Shown here piece by piece: positions 1-10,120 of a stretch of DNA of 64,000 nt (positions are counted from its first letter, which is position 1; every line of letters begins with the position of its first letter). Source of the DNA: Lophius americanus (Eukaryota; Chordata; Actinopteri; Lophiiformes; Lophiidae); the NCBI GenBank assembly GCA_037951165.1, contig JBBDHG010000110.1:1320501-1384500 (forward strand). The letters run 5' to 3'. The notes below the pieces were generated by a model, which was given only the letters and a program-made list of their open reading frames with translations, ran no database searches and had not been told where the DNA came from. Made by a program: the position numbers and the translations under genes.

Positions 1-3000
1 TAACGTCTTATCTGGTTAAACACTGAACAACTTGTGGATTCGGCATGTTGTTTGTTTGCTCCTTTCTGGAGGACGAACACATTAACTTTCTGAGGTTTTG
101 TTGCCTGGCAACCAAAAGAGACACTAGGAAGCCACTGCCCCTGAGTTGCTTTTATTAGACAGCTTTAGACGGAGCAGGGTGTCTGCGCTCTCAACCAGAT
201 TTTGAAGGAACATGTTTCCAAAAACATGGTCCTTTTAATCATGTTTATGAATATCAACTACGAGCACACTATCAGATTTATTCTATCCTATTATAAATAA
301 TGCACAATATCTTAATATAAAAGAATAAGAATCTTCATAATATGCATATACAATGTAATATTGTCAAAAACAATGTGCAGCACCAAGGCCTCCAATTGAA
401 AAAATACAAAATTATTATCCTCAATAGTAGGAACGGTTCCACATAAAATATCTTGGATTCATATCAGATTTTAACTGAGCCATTAAACCGAGGTGCCAGT
501 CACATAGCATTCAGTGAGAAAAGAGGCAAAACAGCCATGATGCAATGGGGCAATAAGGCACCTTTTAAAAAGCGCCACAGCCCTCACACCAGCAGGGCAG
601 CTGAATCCAGAGAATCCCCACCCGGCAACAAAAAGGTCACGCCTGTCACGGCTGAGCCATGAAGATCTTCAGAACACGCTCTGGGAAAATACCTTTTTCA
701 TGATGATCGCATGTAACAATGTAAAAACTCAGTGACCGTACAGCATACAGTCAGAGCACGCTGGAGACTGTTTGAAATGACCCTGTCTGCTTGTTTTCTA
801 GCTGAGGAGAAAGAGGAGACAGCTCACCTACCCCAGCTCTCCTTCTGGCCCTTTACACACAGATCGCACAGAGAAATTTATACACAACTGTTATGGGAGA
901 AGAAGAGATATTTTTTTGCAGGAATTCCCATTGCTGTCTTTATTTCTAAGTTTCCATTTATTTATCTGTCCACGTTTCTTGCAAAATCATTCCATCCATT
1001 GCTCTCACTTCTCCGGTCCTTCTCGTTTTGGCCTAATCCCATCACTCAGCTTCCCGGGAGCAGAAGTTTCTGTCTTCAAAAAAAAAGTAATGGTCATATT
1101 AACTAATTAAGGTGGACTTTAGTGTGGATTTTCAGATTTAAATTAATTTAAATTCAACAGAGACTGAGGACTGTCTCCAACTTGCTTCTTCACTCTGCTC
1201 GCCAGCAGACCAGACAACAAGTAACTTAAGATGTCGTATTAATGGCAGGGGGCACATCAGGAGCGCTTGGCCAGTACAGACAAAGAGGAAGCTATTTGCT
1301 GACAAATGGGATTTGCTGCTAGGCTTGAACAGCATTAACTGGTGGGTTTTATTGGTTGAAAGAGCACGAATTCGTGGCATTTTCGTCTCTATGCCTCTCT
1401 AGCAAAGGGGATGACGTTGCAGGGAGCACAGGCGTTTGGTCACGCAAAGGTGCCGAGCGCTGTTAAACACATGGCAGGAGACCAGTGAAGAGAGTGGCAA
1501 TGAATGCACAGCAGATGGAGAAGAGATCATGCAGGAGGCCAGAGGAATGCAGTGTATATACCAACACACTGCCAGCCCAGTTCCTGCTCTAACACATACA
1601 CACACATGAGTCTTACAGAGTTTTCCTCATTTATAAAGATCTGATTAGAATGTAAAGCGTGGACATAAAATATGTATAAAATAGCACAGAATACAACAGA
1701 AGATAGTTTGTTACTAGTTAGAGAATGGAAGTTGAATTAAGGGCACGTATACCTGGAGAATAACTTCCTGAACATTTTTATGATAACATTTTCTTCTTTC
1801 TGAAGTTAATAATCCACATGAGGCTGAAAAATACAGCGTCTGATGGTACAACATGAAATGTTGCAATAGTCGTTTTAGGGCATACCAATAGGGGGCACTC
1901 TTGTACAATAAAGCGTGACAGGACAGAGCATGTGGCTTTCACAGTTGAAATACTGCATGCAAAGTAACGTGCTGCAGAGTGAAGGCCTGCAGAATGTCAT
2001 CATCATCTGGATTCTCATTCCAGTTCAAAACAGTGTACTAATTCACTGGACCATTCATCCAATATCTAATTATACTACTTTCATTTGATTGACATGTTTT
2101 TCAATTTTAAATATTTGTCAGATGTCAAAAGAGCTATGCATTAACAACAGCTTTCAGTAATATTATCTGTATCAAAAACTTCAAAAATACATAATTATCA
2201 TAATGATAATAAATACATTTATATTTTTCTGTCTTGTGTCTAATATTAAGAGGTTAAAAATGTTCGATTTTCAAAGCAAAAAAAAATAGTAAACGACTAG
2301 GGCGATCACCAATTTTCTGACAAGACGATCTACTTGATTTATCACAGTTTTATTAAAATGGTTTTATTTTAATACTCATTCTGAAATGGGCATGAATACC
2401 TTTGAATTTTTTCTGAAGGATAAATGAAACAAATGATAGCAGTCAGTACTGAATAGCAAATAAACTAGCCGCTGTATTACTGTGAGCAAACAATAAACAG
2501 CAGTAATCTCAAAACGTTACTGCAATAGCTAATATAATGTCATAATCCCAAAAGAGGTGTTTACATTTTTTTGGTAATTACAAATGATTTGCTTAATAGT
2601 ACATAAAGCCTTTGTTTATATCTGATAAATGTCTTTAAGCCAAAAAGCATATGCATCACACTGCACCTAATTCAGGATACATTTGTTTAAAACAGAACGA
2701 ATTTGTAAAATAGACCGTATTCGGTGTCGTGTTCAAACAACAACAACCCAAGAAGAAGAAGAGGAGTAAGCATGTGATGTGGAGGAAAGAGTGACTAGTG
2801 GGGTCTCTGAGTGAGAAGCAGCCTTCCTGAGAGCTGCTGCTGGGACAGGATGAGTGAGAATGTAGGTGGGGATGTGGGGTCTTTGAAACCACAACAGGTA
2901 CTGTAGGATAGAATGAGAGGTTTACCTCCCCCTCCTCATACTGTTTGGACCTGACATCCTGTCAGCCAGCATGCACAGAGATGCAGCAACAATGAGAGTC

Positions 3001-5949
3001 AACAGGCCAGCAGCTTCACAATTTTTGTCAAGGATTCTCTGTATGTGGGCAAAACACAGGTAAGGAGCATTCATTGAAACGCAAGGTAACATCTAAGGAG
3101 CTGAATTTTTTATTTAGATATTATACAGGCATTTTTACTCCTGTATATGAAGATATAAACAGTCTAATCTGGGAGTCTTTTCATTTTAAAAATGTATTAA
3201 CTTAGATTCTGATCAGCAAATCATAAACATAGTGAAGAAAATATCTCGTGAAAATAGGAGAAATCTGTCATATTACTCATCAATAAATATGTTTTATACA
3301 AAATATTATTATCAGCTACCAAGTCCAAAATCAAGATCTGTATCTAAATGTCAAAGCTCTTCACTGACTCCCCTAGTCTTCTCTGTCACTCAGTGCTTTG
3401 GGAGGAGGAGTGCCGGCCATTACAGCCTTGGCAGCTGCACTGAATACTGATACTCTGTGGGAGTCAGAGAATGATGGCGGCTGCAGGGGACTCAGGGCAA
3501 GGCCAAAGGGCAAGGCACTAACTCTCTGCAACTGACATTAGCCCAACTATAAAGAATATGGTAACCCTATCTCACAGATTAGTGTAACAGTAAAATAAAA
3601 ACTGGAGAGCACATTCAAATGGGTCTGTGAGGAACATTTTAAAGGAGATAAAATTCCACAGTCTATGCTGCTCTCCATAAACTTACTGTGGATTGTTTGG
3701 GTCATATTTTAGTATGTAATTGTAATATCATAGACAGGCTCACTAAGACAAAATAAAAAAAGGCATTCCCCGACCTTTGAGCACCATTATTTTTGTTCTG
3801 ATCATTTATTTGAATAGAATGGAGAAGTTAGAATGACACCAAAAAATGTAATCATTCTGATTATAAAATATCATATAAGGAATATACAAAAACATTTTTA
3901 TTAAACCGTGGTTGTTGTGAAAATAAGGCTAGAGTGTTTCCCAGTGTAACCTCAGAAAGTCTGTACATTCTTTACAGAAAATATTTCACATTTTCTCCGA
4001 GATTTTAATGAGTTTTGACGGCATGCATAACTGGTAAATGGAAAATTAATTATTGGTGATTGTAGTAGTAACTTAACGTATATTTAACCCCGTACTGTTT
4101 GTTTCCACAAACCAAAGTAAACACGGTTTTCATTGTTGTAGTAGGTTGTAAGAGTGAAAAGGATATGCTGAGAAAATGCCTTCATCTATAATGTAAAAAT
4201 GTGGGGTTTTGTGTGCCTCATAATCTGCCGGCAATTGCTCAGTGTTTTGACAGTGAAGATAGAGGCCCGGGTGATATGAAACCGAACGAAAACCACAAGC
4301 ATGTTGTGTGCAGAAAATGTTCTGCAGCTCAAAAAAAAAAAAAAAAAGAAAGAAAGAAATTTAGGCTGCATGAGCTCCGGGATAGACTTTGTATCAGACT
4401 ATACTTGTTATGTCTCACATATTGAGCTTCTATCCATCTGGACCGATTATTAACTCTGTATTAAAAGCTGTAGTGAAATAGAAGTTCCAATCATTGCATT
4501 AATGATTTTATTTTTTATTTTTTAAAATTTTTTACAGTCTAATAGGCTAAATGATTTTGTTAATATTCATTATTCTTAAGAGCATTTATTCTCCACAGTT
4601 TTGAATTATTTTATTTAAAAATAAATTTCAGTCATGTAGACGGAAAACATTTAGTTTCTCTAACAGAACCCGGAGCCGCAAACACAAGAGGGAACAGCTT
4701 GCTATTTTACCAAAATACCAATAGACGGCGCTCCAGACCTGCATTCTGCACACAAACTCCCTTTCCAACCGAGCACAGAGGCAACTGCAAACTCTTGTCT
4801 CCTGAAATGTTTTCCTGCATAGCAAAATCAGAAGATAACCAGAAAATATATGATAAAGTAAAGTATGATAAAAAAAAAAAAAAATGAGTCCATCAGTGCG
4901 TTTGTGATATTTCATTAAAAATATATCAGCAAACTTTCTGATTCTCAATTTAAGCACCAAATTGAAATATAAATTTTAAAAAAATGTAAATATCGATGAC
5001 TTAACCAGTAGTGTGTAATTAAAGAAGGCATATTTAAAAACAACAATCTGTTGACGTTGACGCTCGTGCGCGTGAAGTTGCTCTCCTTGTGTGTCTGTGG
5101 CACAAAGAGGCGCACTTAAACTTCTGATTTGAACTGTCAAAACTCTTAATCACTTTACATATAAATCTGTGCCCAGAAACAAACCACAACCGAATTAAAT
5201 AGCAGTCTAATAAATCTCATAAAAGCTGTCACTTCTCGTAAACTACAATTAAAATGATGTGAAAAGAAGACAAAAATGACTTTTCCTGGTCCAGATTGAC
5301 CTCACCACAAATATAATCTCAATTTATTACAGCCTATTGCATCAAACCTGAGTTGTCTAATATAATGAAATTGCATTTAATCTTTAAAGGACATATGAGG
5401 TGACACGTGTGGTCATCGTCTTTCTTAGCTGTAGCTAATACCACAGGTAGCCTGAAACTGTCCAGAAAATCTGTGCGACTATTCCATGTCATTAGATATA
5501 ATTGTATTTAATTGTTTGGTTGTTGTTCTTTTGTTGTTGGGTCACTGTGTTACTGATCTCAGGATGTTGTTTCTTTCTGTCACAAACCTCATAACTATTT
5601 CACTCTTACCACAAAGAAATAAAACGAATTCATGTGGTGGCTCTTGCATGTGCCCTCCATTTTCGCAAATGGGCTCTTTATGGTTTCAAAAAAAAATCTT
5701 GTTATCTGCCCGAACATCCAAAAGCACGTTTTAAACTGCGTGGAGCCGGAGGGAAAAAGCGGTCAGGGTTTCCTCCTGCACTTCCAATCATGTCTCCAGA
5801 AGAAGGTATCAGCCTTGGCTGAATGGTATATGAGAGGTGTCAGAGGAGGTTGAGTTGAACACGCTTCTCTAGTATGGTCTGGAGCCCTAGTTGCTATCCA
5901 AACACAAATAAACAGAGGAGGAACATTGGAGTTAATGATAGAGGAGGGG
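1..5949. other. Intergenic DNA upstream of osr2
   Basis: I see no gene here. The open frames are short, unrelated to each other and lack recognisable domains. The DNA is AT-rich with A-runs (for example 4330-4346 and 4870-4884). A few stretches are more complex than their surroundings, notably 4200-4330, which might be a conserved regulatory element, and 5630-5830. In human the neighbour on this side of OSR2 is STK3, but no stk3 exon is recognisable in these 6 kb. The stretch probably belongs to the regulatory territory of osr2; that is inference. Confidence 0.5.
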
Positions 5950-6286
5950 GGTGGAGGCGTGTCGGAGGGCGGGCTGAGCGCTCCAGAGCCCCGAAGCCCT
6001 GAAAAGTGAAGGACCGGTGCCCATTACGCACACTTTCAGAACCAGCTCCGGACGGGACGCTGCCGTTGTCTCTCCTCCAGACTACTTCGTCTCTTTCAGC
6101 AAATTTTCCCAACTTGTCACTTCTCTGCAAAGAGCCCGTGTATCAGAGTTGACTGCATGGCTACATGAAAGTTTCATGGACTCGGAGTTTGGAGAACTTT
6201 TAGCGGCGCTTTATTGGAGCTCGTCGCCTGTCTAGTTACTGTGGATTACTGACACACCGCAGGACCTCTGGCAGCTATTTATTGGG
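5950..6286 (+). other. osr2: Candidate untranslated first exon and promoter of osr2
   Basis: The coding exon of osr2 is preceded by a splice acceptor (cag at 8187-8189), so at least one upstream untranslated exon must exist. This GC- and CpG-richer island about 2 kb upstream is the best candidate. It ends in attggg|gtaaga, a good donor with GT at 6287-6288. Its left boundary is arbitrary because no TATA box or initiator stands out. It contains three ATGs (6157, 6165, 6176), each followed by an in-frame stop, so it does not extend the Osr2 reading frame. The exon call is inference; other donors or a more distant exon remain possible. Confidence 0.45.
6176..6235 (+). other. Upstream ORF of 19 codons in the candidate osr2 leader
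   Basis: An ATG at 6176 opens a 19-codon frame (starting MDSEFGELLAAL) that stops with TAG at 6233-6235, about 50 bases before the candidate donor. Two shorter frames precede it: ATG 6157 with 3 codons including the stop, and ATG 6165 with 12 sense codons. The -3 base of the 6176 ATG is T but the +4 base is G, so initiation would be moderate. If the exon is real, these uORFs could lower translation of Osr2. Whether the peptide is made is unknown. Confidence 0.3.
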
Positions 6287-8189
6287 GTAAGATTCTGATG
6301 GACAGGGCATATATCCGTTTCCTTCAGGATGGGAACCGATATTAGAACTTTGTATCCTAAGAAGAGATTTCACTTTTACTGTTTCAACCATAAACCTAAG
6401 CGACCTGACGGTCAGTAAAAGTTTAATTGCAAGCAAAGCAAATAAAAACAAGTTAAATGCTGTTTACATAGGTGATTATTGCATCATCATAATCGCCAGC
6501 CTGAGATCATAGTTCGGTCACATTTGACATCACTCTGCGCGCAACACTGGTGCAACAAGCAGTGGCCTTCACTTTGAAGATACTTGTCACGACTTCACGA
6601 ATTAAAAGGTCCTGCCAAAAAATACACCGGGATTCAAAGAACACCTCAAGGAACTCAGGCTGCTGTCAGGGTGGAAATGAAGTCCAAAGGTTATTGAGAG
6701 AACAGGTTGAATAAAGTTGTTCAGTTGGGCAAGAACAAGTGCCTGCATGGTGATTTGCACCTGTGCAAAATTGCATTTAACTCAGAACAGAAAGCAAAGT
6801 GGCAAGGATTCAAAGATATGTGCAGCTAATGTAGGAGACTGGTCAAGTCAAACCACCAGCTCTCTGATCACGCAGGATTTCACTCTGCAAGGCCACCGAA
6901 AGTAATTAATGCCTTAATCCCCAGAGAGGCTTGGCAGGTTTGTGACACGTTTGTGACATGTTCTAATATAATCTGTCAAAATCAGCTCAACGGTCAATAT
7001 ATGCAAGTATTTAAAAAAGAGAAGCCCGAGCTTCTTTTCTCATTTCCATTCTCGTCCAGTTCTTAAGGTCAGATCTCCGTCCTGAAGCTGGCCTGCTGCC
7101 AGTCCCGCTTTCACCATCCGGAGTCTTACACTAACACCGTGAACTTCTCCGCGTGGGAAAACATAACTTGTCACCCCCACAAATGTGAAGCCAGGTCCTC
7201 TAATTTCTTGCACTGTCAGCTCGCCTTATTTGCCTGACACTGTGGAGAAAGGTCGCTCCTGCTTCTAATTAACGCAAACAATGTTCTGGGAAAAAAGTGG
7301 GTTAAAATGCCCAGAGGAAAAATAAGGAAAAATGTGCATTTTGAAAAAAAAATTATAACACAAACGGAAAGCATTAGATATGTAAAATTTACTGGCTACT
7401 GATCATGAAAATAAAAAACACATGCATTCCCAGCAAACATTGGAGACTTGTGGATGATCGCCAGCTTTTCTGCTTTTTTTGCTCTGACTCATGCCCGTCC
7501 ACTTAATAACCCATTTCTGCTTGCAAACTATCAAAACTCTGCTAGACTTTTTACAGGGAGCCTTTTTTGCATTGTACAACTGCACCATCCACCACTACAA
7601 CGTGTCTTCTCTAATTACGCGTCTTAGTTTGGTGTTTTGTCCAGAGATATATACAATTTATAGCGTTAACCGATGTCATATGGGTCATTTTATATCCAAT
7701 TAAATAAATTACAGGTTCCAACACTGATATGTCTTAAGTATTTTTAACACCATCTCTGTTTTTGAGAGCCATAGTGGATTCTGCTTATGCGTAAAATCCG
7801 CTTTTATATGTTATTTTGCTCAAGTCAAACAGCGTTTTACTCGTTATTTTCAGGACAATATTACCAGAACAGTCACATCTTAACAAAATATTAATTAATC
7901 GACCCACTCAGCTCCTTTAGCGTACCTTGTGCAAGTTAAAGTAATTAATTTTAGCTCTACTTTGAGCAGAAATTAATCACATTTTACTCCGAGGGGGGCG
8001 GGGGGTATTATCATTTTTTTGTAAGCGCAGACAAATTATTCAGATTAATGGTATCATGTTAGATTAGAATAAGATGTTTGCGTGAAGTAGTAGCGCGTAG
8101 TCTTACAGGTGGGGCTTTTAATATATCATAATAAATGAAGATTTGTGCATGAACACACAGCGCTCATCTTTTCCGTTCATTCTCCTCAG
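6287..8189 (+). other. osr2: Candidate osr2 leader intron
   Basis: This non-coding stretch lies between the candidate donor at 6287 and a clear acceptor at 8187-8189, which follows a pyrimidine-rich tract (tctcctcag). The segment around 7020-7300 is more complex and GC-richer than its flanks and is a reasonable candidate for a conserved regulatory element. An interrupted G run lies at about 7993-8006. No coding potential was found. Confidence 0.4.
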
Positions 8190-8226
8190 GGTTATCACCG
8201 TGCATTCAGCAGGCGTCTGAGCCGAG
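8190..8226 (+). other. osr2: osr2 5' UTR in the first coding exon
   Basis: These 37 bases lie between the splice acceptor and the start codon. The start context gccgagATGG has a purine at -3 and G at +4, a strong vertebrate initiation context. No other ATG lies between the acceptor and this start. Confidence 0.7.
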
Positions 8227-8864
8227 ATGGGGAGCAAAGCCCTGCACGCTCCGATCCCCCTGCACCCGGCCCTCCAGCTCACAAACTACTCCTTCCTGCA
8301 GGCCGTCAACACTTTCCCCGCTGACCAGCTGCAGGGGCTGTACGGCCTCAGCGCTGTCCAAACCATGCATATGAACCACTGGACACTTGGTTACCCGCAC
8401 ATCCAGGGACTGAGGTCGACGATCACAGAGATGGCTGCGGCTCAGGGTCTGGTGGACCCCAGGATTCCCTTCCCAGCGTTACCCTTCACAGCTGCAGCGC
8501 AACTCTTCCATCCCAAACAGGCCGGCGTTGCGCACTGCGTCCCCTCGCTGCACAAGGACAGGCCGAGGTTTGACTTCGCCAACCTGGCGCTCGCCGCCAC
8601 TCAGGAGGATCCGCCGAAAGCTGCGGACCTGGCGAAGTTGGCAACCATCTCTGAGCTGAGCAAGCTGTCCCCGGACAGAAAGCCCACTCGGGGCAGGCTC
8701 CCATCCAAGACGAAAAAGGAATTTATTTGCAAGTTCTGCGGCAGGCATTTCACCAAGTCCTACAACCTCCTTATCCACGAGAGGACCCACACAGACGAGA
8801 GACCCTATACCTGTGATATTTGCCACAAGGCTTTCAGAAGACAAGACCATCTCAGAGATCACAG
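8227..8864 (+). CDS. osr2: osr2 coding exon 1: N-terminal region and zinc fingers 1-2
   Basis: This encodes residues 1-212 and two bases of codon 213 of Odd-skipped related 2, a nuclear DNA-binding transcription factor. In vertebrates Osr2 acts in palate, tooth, limb-joint and kidney development. The start MGSKALHAPIPLHP, the segment LQLTNYSFLQAVNTFP and the linker before the fingers match the Osr2 family rather than Osr1. Finger 1 uses C168, C171, H184 and H188. Finger 2 starts at C196 and C199 and gets its first His (H212) here, with its last His in the next exon. The donor is acag|gtaaga. Reading through the donor gives a TAA stop at 8866-8868, so intron retention would leave a 213-residue truncated protein. 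The osr2 assignment is also supported by vps13b lying next door. Confidence 0.97.
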
Positions 8865-9244
8865 GTAAGAGAGATTTTTTAAGAGGTACTGTCATAATAA
8901 ATCACTGGGTTAGAGCCGAGTGGGGGGTTTGGGAATTCTCAGTAGCTTATTATTCTTTGTGCGTTAGTTAAATCACACTTCTCCGAATTTCACCAATTGG
9001 TCATGAAATTAAAAAAAAAAAACATTCTGTCAATTTTTGCTGTATAGGCTAAAGACAGGACTGTTCCTAGAATTTTCTCCATGAGGGCGCTAAAGCACTT
9101 TTACGCATATAGTTGGATGCTTCTAACCTGCACTGAAGAGACTTTTCACGCTATGGTTGGATTTTGAATGAAGTAAAAAAAAAAAATCTAAAAAAAATCC
9201 AGGCACGATCAGACGTTTGATTAAGTGCTATTTCTGTTTTACAG
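8865..9244 (+). other. osr2: osr2 coding intron 1
   Basis: This is a 380-bp phase-2 GT-AG intron (gtaaga ... ttttacag). It is AT-rich with A-runs at about 9010-9020 and 9176-9186. An AATAAA hexamer lies at 8896-8901, only 32 bases past the donor, followed by a G/T-rich stretch, which could allow early polyadenylation (see findings). No coding content is seen apart from the immediate stop. Confidence 0.9.
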
Positions 9245-9344
9245 ATACATCCACTCCAAGGAAAAACCATTCAAATGTCAAGAATGTGGGAAGGGATTCT
9301 GTCAGTCTCGAACTCTAGCCGTCCATAAAACCTTACACATGCAG
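9245..9344 (+). CDS. osr2: osr2 coding exon 2: end of finger 2 and finger 3
   Basis: This 100-bp exon completes Arg213 and carries residues to Gln246. It supplies the last His of finger 2 (H216), the linker SKEKPF, and finger 3 (C224, C227, H240, H244). The acceptor is ttttacag and the donor gcag|gtaagt, both strong. Its length is not a multiple of three, so skipping it would shift the frame and destroy fingers 3-5. Readthrough into the next intron adds only two codons (Val, Ser) before TGA at 9351-9353, which would give a three-finger protein. Confidence 0.96.
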
Positions 9345-9614
9345 GTAAGTTGAATATATTAACAGACCTCACTAAACACTCAAAAAGATATGACACGTTA
9401 TGATCGTAATTCACGGTCTACTGTATGCACGGGGATATTAATTAATCTCACTAAATCAAATAGAAAAATTTGGCCAATTACCACATTAAAAACATATGAG
9501 AAAGAGGTTAAAGTTCAATAAAATACTGTGTAGATCAGTGTGAGTTTGAATTGACACGATAGTTTACTATACAATTAAAGGGAATAATCCTTTGCTTGCT
9601 TTAAATCTAAACAG
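9345..9614 (+). other. osr2: osr2 coding intron 2, with an internal poly(A) hexamer
   Basis: This is a 270-bp phase-0 GT-AG intron. It contains AATAAA at 9517-9522 followed by a T/G-rich stretch (ctgtgtagatcagtgtgag), the layout of a usable polyadenylation site. An in-frame TGA follows the donor at 9351-9353. Together these could make a three-finger Osr2 by intronic polyadenylation. This is inference; no transcript evidence is available here. Confidence 0.85.
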
Positions 9615-9797
9615 GAATCTCCCCACAAATGCCCCACATGCGGAAGAACCTTTAATCAAAGAAGTAACCTGAAAACTCACCTTCTCACCCATACAGACAT
9701 CAAGCCCTACAGCTGTTGCCGCTGCGGAAAGGTGTTTCGGCGCAACTGTGACTTGCGACGGCACAGTTTGACGCACAGCCCACATCAGGACTACTAG
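9615..9797 (+). CDS. osr2: osr2 coding exon 3: fingers 4-5 and stop
   Basis: This terminal coding exon encodes residues 247-306 and the TAG stop at 9795-9797. Finger 4 uses C252, C255, H268 and H272. Finger 5 uses C280, C283, H296 and H300. The short tail SPHQDY ends the protein. The acceptor is aaacag after a weak pyrimidine tract. Total coding length over the three exons is 921 bp, giving 306 residues, close to my recollection of about 312 for five-finger mammalian OSR2. All five fingers keep their zinc ligands, so the gene looks intact. Confidence 0.96.
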   Translation, partial: ESPHKCPTCGRTFNQRSNLKTHLLTHTDIKPYSCCRCGKVFRRNCDLRRHSLTHSPHQDY

Positions 9798-10120
9798 CCT
9801 GGACAGACTAATAAAATAACAATGGGCAAAACGCAGGAAGAGAAGTCAACGACTTTTTTTTTTGTCCAAGGACAATCTCTATATCAGGACACGTTCACGT
9901 TCAGACTGGGATTTGGTTGCATCTCCAGTGGAACAGCAGAGGAGCCATGGTCATGTCCAGCTTTCACCCCCCTGTAAATATCAAGACTGTGTACATATAC
10001 TGTTGCCTTTTTTTTATTTTTCCTCTCTGACCTTGAAATGTTAAAGTTGTCAAGAAGCAGTAAGTTTAAAGTATGTTAAAATGTATTTTAGAAATAAATA
10101 TTTCCATTATACGTTTGCTC
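9798..10120 (+). other. osr2: osr2 3' UTR
   Basis: This non-coding stretch runs from the osr2 stop to just past the polyadenylation hexamer. A T-run lies at 9855-9863 and another T-rich stretch at about 10011-10022. The cleavage point is estimated about 10-30 bases after the hexamer at 10093; its exact position cannot be read from genomic DNA. Confidence 0.65.
10093..10098 (+). terminator. osr2: osr2 polyadenylation signal AATAAA
   Basis: A canonical AATAAA lies 296 bases past the osr2 stop codon and is followed by the T/G-rich stretch acgtttgctctgtctttatt, the expected downstream element. It is the first canonical hexamer I see after the stop, so it is the likely main 3' end. Confidence 0.7.

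Noticed and set aside
1..5949. Exons of stk3, the expected neighbour
   Set aside because: No kinase motifs or stk3-like peptides were found in any open frame.
6017..6235. 72-codon frame in the candidate osr2 leader
   Set aside because: It begins with GTG, not ATG; the first ATG in this frame is at 6176, leaving a 19-codon uORF.
8479..8895. 138-codon frame antisense to osr2
   Set aside because: It lies opposite a well-supported coding exon, has no domain, and is open because of the GC-rich codon use of the sense gene.
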